Of a stretch of 64,000 nucleotides of DNA, positions 43,056 to 52,436 are shown piece after piece. A program made the position numbers and the translations under genes. Below the pieces are notes generated by a model, which saw nothing but the letters and a program-made list of their open reading frames with translations, did not search any database and was not told the origin of the DNA. Origin of the DNA: Caulobacterales bacterium (GTDB lineage: Bacteria > Pseudomonadota > Alphaproteobacteria > Caulobacterales > Parvularculaceae); contig JACKIL010000004.1 of NCBI GenBank assembly GCA_020638525.1, positions 124,001 to 188,000 of the forward strand. The letters run 5' to 3'. Position 1 is the stretch's first letter. The number at the start of each line of letters is the position of its first letter.

Positions 43056-44864
43056 ATGACAGCACAGCGCGCCAACAAGGAAGAAGCGGCGGGAACGCCG
43101 GCTCCGGCCATCACCAAGGCGGGCGCCGAACTTCTCCTCGACGCTCTCGAGGAGCAGGGCGTCGAAGTGATCTTCGGCTATCCGGGCGGCGCTGTGCTGC
43201 CGATCTATGATGCGATATTCGCGCGAGACAAAATCCGCCACGTGCTCGTGCGCCACGAACAGGGCGCGGTGCATGCGGCGGAAGGCTATGCGCGCTCGAC
43301 TGGCAAGCCCGGCGTCGTGCTTGTCACTTCCGGCCCGGGCGCAACGAACGCCGTGACCGGACTTGCGGATGCGCTGCTCGATTCCATTCCGCTCGTCTGC
43401 ATCACAGGTCAGGTCGCGCGCAAGCTGATCGGCACCGACGCATTCCAGGAATGCGACACCATTGGCATTACGCGCGCCTGCACCAAGCATAACTATCTCG
43501 TCCCGTCGGCGGAAAAGCTGTCGACGATTGTGCATGAGGCGTTTCATGTCGCGACGCATGGCCGACCGGGACCGGTGCTGCTCGACATTCCGAAAGACGT
43601 GCAGTTCGAAGAAGCGCCTTACGTCTCGCGCGATCAGGCCGTGATGCGTGATTGCATTACGACGCCGGCGATTAACGATCGGCAGATTTCGCAGGCGGTC
43701 GATCTCATTCGTCGTGCGCGCCGGCCTGTCTTCTATACGGGCGGAGGCATGATCAACGCTGGCAAGGCGGCGTGCGATGCTCTGCGCGCGCTCGCGCGGG
43801 AAACCGGCGTTCCCGTGACGTCAACCCTGATGGGCCTCGGCGCGTTTCCGGCGTCCGACCCGTTGTGGCTCGGCATGCTCGGCATGCATGGCAGCTTTGA
43901 AGCGAACAGCGCGATGCATGATTGCGACCTGATGATTGCGATCGGCGCGCGCTTCGACGACCGCGTGACGGGGCGCCTCGATGCGTTTTCGCCGGGCTCG
44001 CGCAAGATCCACATCGATATTGATCCATCGTCGATCAACAAGAACGTGCAGGTCGATCTTTCAATCGTCGGCGACGCCGGCGCCGTGACGGCGGCGATCC
44101 TTTCCGAGTGGCGGGCGAGCGTGAAAGAAAATCCCGTCGATTCAGGACGTCTGGCTTTGTGGCGTGCACAGATCGATCAATGGCGCGCGAAGAAGTCATT
44201 CTCTTTTGAGACTTCGAAAGAAGTGATCAAGCCGCAACACGCTATTCAGCGTCTGTTTGAATTGACGCGCGGCCGCGATGTCTACATCACGACGGAAGTC
44301 GGCCAGCATCAGATGTGGGCCGCGCAACACTTCCATTTCGATGATCCCAATCGCTGGCTAACCTCAGGCGGCCTTGGCACGATGGGCTACGGCTTGCCGG
44401 CGGCTGTCGGCGTTCAGGTCGCGCATCCGAACGCGCTCGTCATCGACATTGCGGGCGACGCTTCGGTGCAGATGACGATGCAGGAGATGTCGACGGCGGT
44501 TCAGCATGATCTGCCGATCAAGATTTTCATCCTGAACAATGCGTATCTCGGCATGGTGCGTCAGTGGCAGGAGCTGCTGCATGGCGGGCGTTATTCGCAT
44601 TCCTATTCCGAATCCCTGCCCGACTTCGTTAAACTGGCGGAGGCCTATGGCGGCGTCGGCATGCGCGCGACGACGCCGGCGGAACTCGATGAAAAGATCA
44701 AGGCCATGATCGATTGTCCGAAGCCGGTTCTGTTCGACTGCGTCGTGACGCAGGAGGAGAACGTGTTCCCGATGATCCCGTCGGGGGCCGCGCACAATGA
44801 AATGCTGCTCGGCGGCAAAGTCACGGGTGATGAAATCGGCGCCGAAGGACGCAAGCTGGTGTGA
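43056..44864 (+). CDS. ilvB: Acetolactate synthase large subunit
   Basis: ThDP-, Mg- and FAD-dependent condensation of pyruvate with pyruvate or 2-oxobutyrate. The 602-residue product contains EVIFGYPGGAVLPIYD near 35, the catalytic Glu in RHEQGAVHAAEGYARSTG, the FAD region and the ThDP motif GDASVQMTMQEMSTAVQHDLPIKIFILNN near 468-496. It is full length. Its TGA overlaps the ilvH GTG. Confidence 0.96.
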   Translation: MTAQRANKEEAAGTPAPAITKAGAELLLDALEEQGVEVIFGYPGGAVLPIYDAIFARDKIRHVLVRHEQGAVHAAEGYARSTGKPGVVLVTSGPGATNAVTGLADALLDSIPLVCITGQVARKLIGTDAFQECDTIGITRACTKHNYLVPSAEKLSTIVHEAFHVATHGRPGPVLLDIPKDVQFEEAPYVSRDQAVMRDCITTPAINDRQISQAVDLIRRARRPVFYTGGGMINAGKAACDALRALARETGVPVTSTLMGLGAFPASDPLWLGMLGMHGSFEANSAMHDCDLMIAIGARFDDRVTGRLDAFSPGSRKIHIDIDPSSINKNVQVDLSIVGDAGAVTAAILSEWRASVKENPVDSGRLALWRAQIDQWRAKKSFSFETSKEVIKPQHAIQRLFELTRGRDVYITTEVGQHQMWAAQHFHFDDPNRWLTSGGLGTMGYGLPAAVGVQVAHPNALVIDIAGDASVQMTMQEMSTAVQHDLPIKIFILNNAYLGMVRQWQELLHGGRYSHSYSESLPDFVKLAEAYGGVGMRATTPAELDEKIKAMIDCPKPVLFDCVVTQEENVFPMIPSGAAHNEMLLGGKVTGDEIGAEGRKLV

Positions 44865-45415
44865 CCGGGAACGCAGCGAAATCTCTGTCGGTCTATCCTG
44901 TCACCTCTGCGGAAGAAGCGACGGGCGAATCCATCCTGGCGGTCATCGTCGATAACGAACCGGGCGTTCTCGCACGGGTCGTCAGCCTCATCTCCGCGCG
45001 CGGCTATAACATTGAAAGCCTCACCGTCGCGGAAACCGACGTTGAAAAGCACCGTTCGCGCATCACCATCGTGACGCGCGGAACGCCGTCGAAAATCGAG
45101 CAGATCAAGGCGCAGCTCGGCCGCCTCGTTCCCGTTCGCCGCGTCATCGACGTGACGAAGGAGACGGACGCGATCGAGCGCGAGCTGGCGCTCGTCAAGA
45201 TTACCGGACGCGGCGAGACCCGCGTCGAAGCGATGCGCCTTGCGGAAATCTTCCGCGCGCGCGCAATCGATACGACCCACAACTCGTTTGTCTTCGAGGT
45301 CACGGGCGCCCGAGAGAAGATCAATGCGTTCATCGATCTGATGCGCCCGCTCGGCCTCACGGAAATTTCCCGCACCGGCGTCTTGTCGATCCGGCGTGGG
45401 CCTGAATCGGACTGA
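44861..45415 (+). CDS. ilvH: Acetolactate synthase regulatory subunit
   Basis: A 184-residue ACT-domain subunit that binds valine and activates the large subunit. The first ACT domain has VIVDNEPGVLARVVSLISARGYNIESLTVAETD; a second ACT-like domain follows around LVKITGRGETRVEAMRLAEIFRARAID. The GTG start overlaps the ilvB stop (GTGA), consistent with coupled synthesis. The N-terminal 20 residues before the ACT domain are an extension. Confidence 0.95.
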   Translation: MTGNAAKSLSVYPVTSAEEATGESILAVIVDNEPGVLARVVSLISARGYNIESLTVAETDVEKHRSRITIVTRGTPSKIEQIKAQLGRLVPVRRVIDVTKETDAIERELALVKITGRGETRVEAMRLAEIFRARAIDTTHNSFVFEVTGAREKINAFIDLMRPLGLTEISRTGVLSIRRGPESD

Positions 45416-45444
45416 GCCCGCGAAAGCGTAACAGGAGATATTTT

Positions 45445-45594
45445 ATGTTCGAAGTTCGCGGCCTGAACCATCGCCCTCTCTTGCTGTGCGTTGAACGACT
45501 TACGACCGGCGCTTGGGACTGCCCTTGCGCCGTCAGCGTAACGTTCAACCAATCAAAGCGAGAGAAGAGAAATGACTTCGAATACAGTACCTGA
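45445..45594 (+). CDS. Small ORF between ilvH and leuA (possible leu leader)
   Basis: A 49-codon ORF with a strong AGGAG site 7 bases before its ATG, 29 bases after ilvH. The product contains HRPLLLCVERL, with three consecutive Leu codons (CTC TTG CTG at 45478-45486), and runs through a 60-nt hairpin to end 20 bases inside leuA in another reading frame. Its translation would unfold the hairpin and deliver ribosomes to the leuA start. I recognise no family. It may be a regulatory leader rather than a functional protein. Confidence 0.5.
   Translation: MFEVRGLNHRPLLLCVERLTTGAWDCPCAVSVTFNQSKREKRNDFEYST
45490..45549 (+). promoter_or_regulatory. Long stem-loop ahead of leuA
   Basis: Four nested helices: GTTGAACG/CGTTCAAC (8 bp), TTACG/CGTAA (5), CGGCGC/GCGCCG (6) and GGG/CCC (3) around an ACTG loop, 22 pairs over 60 nt with small internal loops. 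No U-tract follows, so it is not a terminator. It ends 22 bases before the leuA ATG and starts just after the three Leu codons of the small ORF. Confidence 0.75.
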
Positions 45595-47131
45595 CGTACA
45601 CCACGTAAAAATCTTTGACACGACCTTGCGCGACGGCGAGCAAGCGCCGGGCTTCTCCATGGCCGTCGACGCCAAAATGGTCGTCGCTCGCGCATTGCGA
45701 GACCTGAATGTTGATATCATTGAAGCGGGCTTTGCGGCCGCTTCTCCCGGCGATTCGGCGGCTGTTAGAACCGTTGCGAGCGAAATCGAAGGGCCGACCA
45801 TCTGCTCGCTCGCGCGCCTGACGGACGGCGATATCGATGCGGCGCTCGAAGCGCTGCAGCCGGCGAAGAAGAAGCGCGTTCACGTATTCATCGGCACGAG
45901 CCCCTTGCACCGCGAGGCGAAGCTCAAGCTGACGAAGGACCAGATCATCGAACGCATCGGGCGCCTCGTACGTTATGCGCGTTCGGGATGCGAAGACATC
46001 GAGTTCTCGCCGGAAGATGCGATTCGCACTGAGCGTGACTATCTGGTCGAGGCGTGCGCCGCGGCGGTTGAAGCGGGCGCGACGACGCTGAATATCCCGG
46101 ATACGGTCGGTTACACGACGCCGGAAGAGATCTACGATCTGTTCAGCTTCCTCGTTTCTAACGTGCCGGGCGCTGACAAGGTGACGTTCTCGACGCATTG
46201 CCATGACGACCTCGGCATGGCGGTCGCGAACTCTCTCGCTGCGGTTCGCGGCGGCGCGCGGCAGATTGAATGCGCGCTGAACGGCATCGGCGAGCGGGCA
46301 GGCAATTGCTCATTGGAAGAAGCCGTCATGGCGCTGGCGACGCGAAAAGATTACTTTGGCGTTTCGACGCAAATCGAAACGACGAAGATTTATCCGGCGG
46401 CGCAGGCGCTTTCGCGCGTCACGCACAACCCGATCCCGCGCAACAAGGCGATTGTCGGCAAGAACGCATTCGCACATGAGTCCGGCATTCACCAGCACGG
46501 CGTACTCGCCAACAAGCGCACCTATGAAATCATGGATGCGGAAGCCGTCGGCATGCCGTCGAATTCGATCGTTCTCGGTAAGCACTCCGGCAAGCATGCG
46601 CTCTCCGCGCGCATTGAGGCGCTGGGCTTCGATGTCGGGCAGAACCGCCTCAACGAAATCTTCGCTGAGTTCAAGGCGCTCGCCGATGCAACCCGCGAAG
46701 TGACGGACGCGGATCTCATCAAGCTTGTCACTGGAGCAAGCGAGGATGGCCGCGCAGGGCCGTGGCGCGTTCGGCGCACAGAGCTCGCCGCTGATTTTGA
46801 GGACGATACGCAGCCGTGGGCCCGCATCACGATGGAGCACGAAAATGGCGAGCGCCGTACGGTGACGGAGCAGGGTGGCGGACCGATCGACGCTGCATTC
46901 GCCGCAGTTTGCGCGATCGCGGATGTAAAGGGGCGAATTGTAAGCCTCGACCTTCATCACCTCGCCGACGCCGATGAGGGGCTCGTGCGCGCCGAAGCTG
47001 TGATCGAAGCCGGCGATCGCCGGTTTACGGGCGTCGCGCGCGAGGTTGACGTTGCGGATGCTGCGGTTGCTGCCTTCGTCGTCGCCGTCAATCAGGCTGC
47101 TGCGTTTGAAGCCGCAACGGCGGCTGCGTAA
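45572..47131 (+). CDS. leuA: 2-Isopropylmalate synthase
   Basis: Condenses acetyl-CoA with 2-oxoisovalerate, committing to leucine. The 519-residue product has the TIM barrel with DTTLRDGEQAPGFSM near 16-30 and the metal motif STHCHDDLGMAVANSLAAV near 207, then the C-terminal LeuA dimer/allosteric domain (about 390-510) for leucine feedback. The ribosome-binding site (GAGAGAAGAG) lies just after the upstream hairpin. leuC follows after 11 bases. Confidence 0.96.
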   Translation: MTSNTVPDVHHVKIFDTTLRDGEQAPGFSMAVDAKMVVARALRDLNVDIIEAGFAAASPGDSAAVRTVASEIEGPTICSLARLTDGDIDAALEALQPAKKKRVHVFIGTSPLHREAKLKLTKDQIIERIGRLVRYARSGCEDIEFSPEDAIRTERDYLVEACAAAVEAGATTLNIPDTVGYTTPEEIYDLFSFLVSNVPGADKVTFSTHCHDDLGMAVANSLAAVRGGARQIECALNGIGERAGNCSLEEAVMALATRKDYFGVSTQIETTKIYPAAQALSRVTHNPIPRNKAIVGKNAFAHESGIHQHGVLANKRTYEIMDAEAVGMPSNSIVLGKHSGKHALSARIEALGFDVGQNRLNEIFAEFKALADATREVTDADLIKLVTGASEDGRAGPWRVRRTELAADFEDDTQPWARITMEHENGERRTVTEQGGGPIDAAFAAVCAIADVKGRIVSLDLHHLADADEGLVRAEAVIEAGDRRFTGVAREVDVADAAVAAFVVAVNQAAAFEAATAAA

Positions 47132-47142
47132 GGAACAAGAAA

Positions 47143-48549
47143 ATGACTGCGAAATCATTGTTCGACAAATTGTGGGAACGCCACGTCGTTGTTCCTGAGG
47201 CGGAAGACTCGCCGGCGGTGCTCTATATCGACCTTCATCTCATTCATGAGGTGACGTCGCCGCAGGCTTTCACGGCGCTCGCGGAACGAGGCCTCAAAGT
47301 CCGCCGTCCCGATCTCACGCTCGGCACGCTCGACCATTCCACGCCGACCCTGCCGGCGAATGCGAAGGGCGAACTCCCTTATGCGACGCCGGAAGCGAAA
47401 GCGCAGGTCGAGCAGTTGCGGAAGAACTGCGAGGAGCATGGCGTTATGCTGCTCGATCTCGGCGATCCCCGCCGCGGCATCGTGCACGTCGTCGGGCCGG
47501 AGCTTGGCGCGACGCAGCCCGGCAAGACCATTGTTTGCGGCGACAGCCACACATCGACGCACGGCGCGTTCGGCGCGCTTGCGTTCGGCATCGGTACGAC
47601 AGAAGTCGGGCATGTCCTTGCAACGCAATGCGTGCTTCAGCGCAAGCCGAAGTCTATGCGCGTCACCTTTGAAGGCAAGCTTCAGCCGGGCGTCGGCGCG
47701 AAGGACATGGCGCTCGCCATGATCGCGCAGATCGGCGCCGATGGCGGGCAGGGTTATGCGATCGAATTCGCCGGCGAAGCCGTTCGCGGCCTCTCGATGG
47801 ATGGGCGCATGACGCTCTGCAACATGTCGATCGAAGCAGGCGCGCGTTCCGGCATGGTCGCGCCTGACGAGACGACGTTCGAATGGCTGAAAGGCCGCGA
47901 CTTCTCCCCGAAGGGCGAAGCGTGGGATGCGGCGGTCGCCGATTGGCGTTCGCTTACGACGGAAGAAGGCGCGCATTTCGATAAGGAAGTCGTTGTCGAT
48001 GCAGCGGCGATCCACCCCATGGTGACCTATGGGGTTTCGCCGGACGCCGCAGCGCCGGTCGATGGCGAAGCGCCGATGGCCTCGACGGAAGTCGAGCGCT
48101 CGGCCGCCGAATACATGCGCATCAATGGCGGCAAGCCATTCCACGATACAGCGGTCGACCGCGTCTTCATCGGCAGCTGCACGAACTCGCGTCTTTCCGA
48201 TCTTCGTGAAGCCGCAAAAGTCTTCGCGGGCCGCCATGTGAAGAATGGCCTCATCGCGCTCGTCGTTCCGGGTTCTGAAGCAGTGCGGCGCGCGGCTGAA
48301 GAAGAAGGCCTCGACCGCATCTTCATCGACGCCGGCGCCGAGTGGCGCGAGCCGGGTTGCTCCATGTGCATCGCCATGAACGGCGATCAGGGCGCGCCGG
48401 GCGAGCTTGTCGTCTCGACGTCGAACCGCAATTTCGTCGGCCGTCAGGGCAAAGGCGTACGCACGGTGCTTGCGAGCCCTGCGACGGCCGCCGCTTCCGC
48501 CATTGAAGGCCGCATAGCCGATCCGCGGCCCTATCTCAGCGCTGTTTAG
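47143..48549 (+). CDS. leuC: 3-Isopropylmalate dehydratase large subunit
   Basis: Aconitase-family isomerase subunit carrying the [4Fe-4S] cluster. The 468-residue product has VCGDSHTSTHGAFGALAFGIGTTEVGHVLATQ near 127, the cluster cysteine in FIGSCTNSRLSDLR near 345, and CSMCIAMNGDQ near 406-416 with the other two. It is full length and works with leuD, 12 bases downstream. Confidence 0.96.
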   Translation: MTAKSLFDKLWERHVVVPEAEDSPAVLYIDLHLIHEVTSPQAFTALAERGLKVRRPDLTLGTLDHSTPTLPANAKGELPYATPEAKAQVEQLRKNCEEHGVMLLDLGDPRRGIVHVVGPELGATQPGKTIVCGDSHTSTHGAFGALAFGIGTTEVGHVLATQCVLQRKPKSMRVTFEGKLQPGVGAKDMALAMIAQIGADGGQGYAIEFAGEAVRGLSMDGRMTLCNMSIEAGARSGMVAPDETTFEWLKGRDFSPKGEAWDAAVADWRSLTTEEGAHFDKEVVVDAAAIHPMVTYGVSPDAAAPVDGEAPMASTEVERSAAEYMRINGGKPFHDTAVDRVFIGSCTNSRLSDLREAAKVFAGRHVKNGLIALVVPGSEAVRRAAEEEGLDRIFIDAGAEWREPGCSMCIAMNGDQGAPGELVVSTSNRNFVGRQGKGVRTVLASPATAAASAIEGRIADPRPYLSAV

Positions 48550-48561
48550 GAGAGCGCAGTC

Positions 48562-49146
48562 ATGTCATTCGAACCTTTTGAAATCCTCCGCTCACGCACC
48601 ATCGTGCTGCCGCAGAAGAATATCGACACGGACCAGATCATTCCGGCGCGCTTCCTGACGACGACTTCCCGTAAGGGACTCGGCAAGGCGGCGTTCTATG
48701 ACTGGCGTTACGATGTCGATGGGCGCCCGCGCAATTCGTCGATCTTCAACGGCGTCGATCCAGACACGCACCGGATTCTCGTCGCGGGATCGAATTTCGG
48801 CTGCGGCTCATCGCGCGAGCACGCGCCCTGGGCGCTTTACGATTTCGGCTTCCGCGCCGTCATCAGCTCGGATATCGCCGATATCTTCAAGAGCAATGCG
48901 CTGAAGAACGGGCTTTTGCCGATCGAAGTCGATGACGAAACGCACGAATACCTGCTCTCGCATCCCGGTGCGGAAGTTGTCGTCGATCTCGAAAAGGAAC
49001 TTGTCGGCGTCCTCGGCGGCGGCAAATCGGCGACATTCAAAGTCGAGGCTTTTGCGCGCCGTTGCCTGCTCGACGGCGTCGATCCGCTCGGCCATATCAT
49101 GAACCAGACAGACGCCATCAAAGCTTATGAGGAAGCGCGCGCATGA
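48562..49146 (+). CDS. leuD: 3-Isopropylmalate dehydratase small subunit
   Basis: Swivel-domain partner of LeuC, 194 residues. It has NIDTDQIIPARFL near 21-33 and the signature GSNFGCGSSREHAPWAL near 72-88. Its stop overlaps the leuB start as ATGA, giving coupled translation. Confidence 0.96.
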   Translation: MSFEPFEILRSRTIVLPQKNIDTDQIIPARFLTTTSRKGLGKAAFYDWRYDVDGRPRNSSIFNGVDPDTHRILVAGSNFGCGSSREHAPWALYDFGFRAVISSDIADIFKSNALKNGLLPIEVDDETHEYLLSHPGAEVVVDLEKELVGVLGGGKSATFKVEAFARRCLLDGVDPLGHIMNQTDAIKAYEEARA

Positions 49147-50186
49147 CGAAACGCGTTGTATTGTTGCCGGGCGACGGCATTGGTCCGGAAGTAACCGCGG
49201 CGGCGCGCCGCGCGCTTGAAGCGGCGGCCAAGCGCTTCGATATCTCCATATCGCTTGAGGAGCACGATTTCGGCGGCATCGCGATCGACAATGCTGGCGA
49301 TCCGCTTCCCGAGGCGACGCGTGCGGCGTGCCTAGCGGCGGACGCGATTTTCCTCGGCGCCGTCGGCGGACCGAAGTGGGATATGCAGGAGAAGCGCCCG
49401 GAGCAGGGCCTTTTGGCGCTACGCAAGGCGCTTGACGTTTATGCGAACCTTCGCCCGATGCGCGTTCTTCCGGGCATGGAAGAGTATTCGCCATTGAAAC
49501 CGGAAATCGCGCGCGGCGCCGACATGATCATCGTTCGGGAACTCACGGGCGGAACCTATTTCGGCGAACGGGTTGAAGGTCGCGAGCGCGCGACGGATGA
49601 AACGCTCTATACGCGCGGCGAGGTTGAGCGCGTCGCGCGTGTTGCTTTCGAGACAGCGCGCATGCGCAAGAAGAAGCTCACTTCCGTCGACAAGGCCAAC
49701 GTCATGGCGACGAGCCGCCTCTGGCGCGCGACGGTGAATGACCTTCACAAAGCCGAATACTCTGACGTTGCGCTCAGCCATGTGCTCGTCGATGCGATGG
49801 CGATGAAGCTCATCCAGGCGCCGTCTCAGTTTGATGTCATTCTGACGGAGAACATGTTCGGCGATATCTTGAGCGATGAAGCTTCCGTCATCGCGGGCTC
49901 TATCGGTCTTTCTCCGTCCGCCTCGCTCGGCGGCGGCGTCGGGCTTTATGAACCAATCCATGGGTCCGCGCCCGACATTGCGGGGCAGGACAAGGCGAAT
50001 CCTGTCGGCTCGATCCTCTCCATCGCCATGATGCTGCGACACAGCTTCGGCGCTGAGGAAGCGGCGAAAGCAGTGGAGAACGCTGTCGAGGCGACGATTG
50101 AAGCGGGCGCCCGCACGGCGGATCTCGGCGGCAAGATGGGCTGCAAGGAAGCGGCCGGCGCCGTGGTCGAGAGGATTCTCGGCTAG
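49143..50186 (+). CDS. leuB: 3-Isopropylmalate dehydrogenase
   Basis: NAD+-dependent oxidative decarboxylation to the leucine oxoacid. The 347-residue product starts VVLLPGDGIGPEVTAAA, has GAVGGPKWD near 72, RELTGGTYFGER near 136, VDKANVMATSRLWR near 183 and the metal motif NMFGDILSDEASVIAGSIG near 237. Length is standard. It is the last leu gene in the run. Confidence 0.96.
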   Translation: MTKRVVLLPGDGIGPEVTAAARRALEAAAKRFDISISLEEHDFGGIAIDNAGDPLPEATRAACLAADAIFLGAVGGPKWDMQEKRPEQGLLALRKALDVYANLRPMRVLPGMEEYSPLKPEIARGADMIIVRELTGGTYFGERVEGRERATDETLYTRGEVERVARVAFETARMRKKKLTSVDKANVMATSRLWRATVNDLHKAEYSDVALSHVLVDAMAMKLIQAPSQFDVILTENMFGDILSDEASVIAGSIGLSPSASLGGGVGLYEPIHGSAPDIAGQDKANPVGSILSIAMMLRHSFGAEEAAKAVENAVEATIEAGARTADLGGKMGCKEAAGAVVERILG

Positions 50187-50204
50187 CGAACAAAGGAGGC
50201 CGGC

Positions 50205-50504
50205 ATGATCATCGTCGCGGGAACTTTCCGTATCGACGAAGCGAAGATTGACGACCTCCTGCCTCTTGCGCGTGCGACTCTCGCTGCGACGCGCAAGGAA
50301 GAGGGCTGTATCACCTACTCATATGCGTTCGATATCGAAGACCGCGGATTGATCCGCGTTTATGAAGCATGGGAAAGCCTTTCCTGCCTTGAAGCGCATT
50401 TCAAGCAGCCGCACATGCAGCCCTGGCGCGCCAAGCTTGGCGAACTCGGCGCCAGCGAGCGAAAAATTGTGCGTTATGAGACAGGCGAAGGCGCGCCTGT
50501 CTAG
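50205..50504 (+). CDS. ABM-domain protein (putative quinol monooxygenase, YgiN-like)
   Basis: A 99-residue dimeric alpha+beta barrel (ABM) protein: IIVAGTFRIDEAKIDDLLPLARATLAATRKEEGCITYSYAFDIED is the first half, and the WESLSCLEAHFKQPHMQPW segment is the typical second half. Family members oxidise quinols or handle reactive small molecules without a cofactor. It follows leuB after 18 bases with an AGGAGG site, so it may be the last gene of the branched-chain unit, though no link to leucine synthesis is known. Confidence 0.82.
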   Translation: MIIVAGTFRIDEAKIDDLLPLARATLAATRKEEGCITYSYAFDIEDRGLIRVYEAWESLSCLEAHFKQPHMQPWRAKLGELGASERKIVRYETGEGAPV

Positions 50505-50512
50505 GCGCGCTC

Positions 50513-52417
50513 TTATCCGGCCAGATACCCGTTTTGTTGGAGATACTCGACGATCTGCTCTGCTGCAGCCGTCGCCGGAATCTTCGACGTGTCGATTGTC
50601 AGCTCGGCGTTCTGCGGCGCTTCATAGGCGGAATCGATGCCGGTGAAGTGTTTGATCTCCCCGCGGCGGGCCTTGGCGTAGAGGCCTTTCACGTCGCGCG
50701 TTTCACAGACATTGAGCGGCGTCGAGACATAGACTTCGAGGAATTCGCCGTCCTCGACCAGCTCGCGCGCCATGCGCCGTTCGCTGGCGAAAGGCGAGAT
50801 GAACGAGACGAGCACGATCAGTCCCGCATCGACCATCAGCTTCGCCGTTTCGCCCACGCGGCGGATATTCTCGACGCGGTCTTCATCCGTGAAACCGAGA
50901 TCGCGGTTGAGGCCATGGCGAACATTGTCGCCGTCGAGAATGTAGGTGTGCCGTCCAAGGTCGTGCAGGCGCTTTTCGACGAGGTTCGCGACGGTCGATT
51001 TGCCAGAGCCCGACAGGCCGGTGAACCAGAGGATGCAAGGCTTCTGATGCTTCAGCGCCGCGCGGGAGGACTTGTCGATATCGAGGTCCTGCCAGTGAAC
51101 ATTCTGCGCGCGGCGAAGCGAGAAGTCGATCATCCCGGCGCCAATCGTTGTGTTAGTGCGCCGGTCGATGAGAATGAAGGCGCCAGTCTCGCGATTGTCC
51201 TTATAGGGATCGAAGGCGATAGGATGGCCGGTCGAAAGGTTGCAGAAACCGACTTCGTTGAGCTCCAGCGTTTTACCGGATTGGTGGTCAAGCGTGTTGA
51301 CGTTCACCTTGTGCTTGAGTTCGGTGACTGTCGCCGGAACCATGCGGTTCGCCGTCTTGAGAAGGTATTGCCGCCCCGGGAACAGCTCTTCTTCGCTCAT
51401 CCAGAGAATATGCGCGGCGAACTGATCCGTCTGCTCGCATGGCGCATTGCCTGCGCAGATGACGTCGCCGCGGCTGATGTCGATTTCATCGGCGAGCGTG
51501 ACGGTGACAGCGCGATCGGGACCTGCGCGGTCGACTTCGTTCTTACCGATAAGCACGCGCGTGACTTTCGAGCGTTTGCCAGAGGGGATGACGACGACCT
51601 CATCGCCGACGCCGACGCTTCCGGAAGCGATCGTTCCGGAGAAACCCCGAAAATCGAGATTTGGCCGGTTCACCCATTGCACGGGGAGGCGGAATGGTTT
51701 GTCGGTGAGCGCGCTCGTTGCTTCCACGGTCTCGAGATAGGGAAGTAGCGCTGGGCCCGTGTGCCAGCGCGTGTTCGCGCTTTTGGTGGTGATGTTGTCT
51801 CCTTCGAAGGCCGACATTGGAATCGCGACAATCGACTGGAAGCCGAGCGGAGCGGCGAACTTCCGGTATTCCGTTTCGATTTTTTCGAAGACCTCTTTGG
51901 AATAGTCGACAAGGTCCATCTTGTTGACGGCGAGAACGACGTGGCGAATGCCGAGCAGTGAGACGATATAGGAGTGGCGGCGCGTCTGCGTCAGCACGCC
52001 TTTGCGGGCGTCGATGAGAATGACGGCGAGATCGGCCGTCGAGGCGCCCGTCGCCATGTTGCGTGTGTACTGCTCGTGGCCTGGCGTGTCCGCGACGATG
52101 AATTTGCGCTTTTCAGTGGAGAAGAAGCGGTAGGCGACGTCGATGGTGATGCCTTGCTCTCGCTCGGCGGCAAGTCCGTCGACGAGAAGCGCGAAGTCGA
52201 TCTTCTCGCCCTGCGTTCCCATCTTCTTCGAGTCGGCTTCGAGGGCTTTGAGCTGGTCTTCATAGATCAGCTTGGTGTCGTAGAGGAGACGGCCGATAAG
52301 GGTCGACTTGCCGTCATCGACGCTTCCGCAGGTGATGAAGCGGAGCATCGACTTTTTCTCGTGCGCGTCGAGATACTCAAGAATGTCGTCAGCGGCGAGG
52401 GCGGTTGCGTGAGCCAT
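50513..52417 (-). CDS. cysNC: Bifunctional sulfate adenylyltransferase subunit 1/APS kinase
   Basis: Activates sulfate to APS with CysD, driven by GTP hydrolysis, and phosphorylates APS to PAPS. The 634-residue fusion has the CysN GTPase motifs GSVDDGKSTLIGRLLYD near 31-47, DTPGHEQYTRNM and NKMD, then a C-terminal APS kinase domain (about 445-634) starting WFTGLSGSGKSTVANLVEKRL, with DGDNVRHGLNRDLGFTDEDR. I prefer the ATG at 52417. It lies 19 bases after the inserted gene described next. Confidence 0.94.
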   Translation of the reverse strand: MAHATALAADDILEYLDAHEKKSMLRFITCGSVDDGKSTLIGRLLYDTKLIYEDQLKALEADSKKMGTQGEKIDFALLVDGLAAEREQGITIDVAYRFFSTEKRKFIVADTPGHEQYTRNMATGASTADLAVILIDARKGVLTQTRRHSYIVSLLGIRHVVLAVNKMDLVDYSKEVFEKIETEYRKFAAPLGFQSIVAIPMSAFEGDNITTKSANTRWHTGPALLPYLETVEATSALTDKPFRLPVQWVNRPNLDFRGFSGTIASGSVGVGDEVVVIPSGKRSKVTRVLIGKNEVDRAGPDRAVTVTLADEIDISRGDVICAGNAPCEQTDQFAAHILWMSEEELFPGRQYLLKTANRMVPATVTELKHKVNVNTLDHQSGKTLELNEVGFCNLSTGHPIAFDPYKDNRETGAFILIDRRTNTTIGAGMIDFSLRRAQNVHWQDLDIDKSSRAALKHQKPCILWFTGLSGSGKSTVANLVEKRLHDLGRHTYILDGDNVRHGLNRDLGFTDEDRVENIRRVGETAKLMVDAGLIVLVSFISPFASERRMARELVEDGEFLEVYVSTPLNVCETRDVKGLYAKARRGEIKHFTGIDSAYEAPQNAELTIDTSKIPATAAAEQIVEYLQQNGYLAG

Positions 52418-52436
52418 TGATATCGTTCCGTCATTG

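Noticed and set aside
45490..45549. Reading the ilvH-leuA hairpin as a transcription terminator
   Set aside because: No T run follows and leuA needs read-through; a translational or RNA-stability role fits better.
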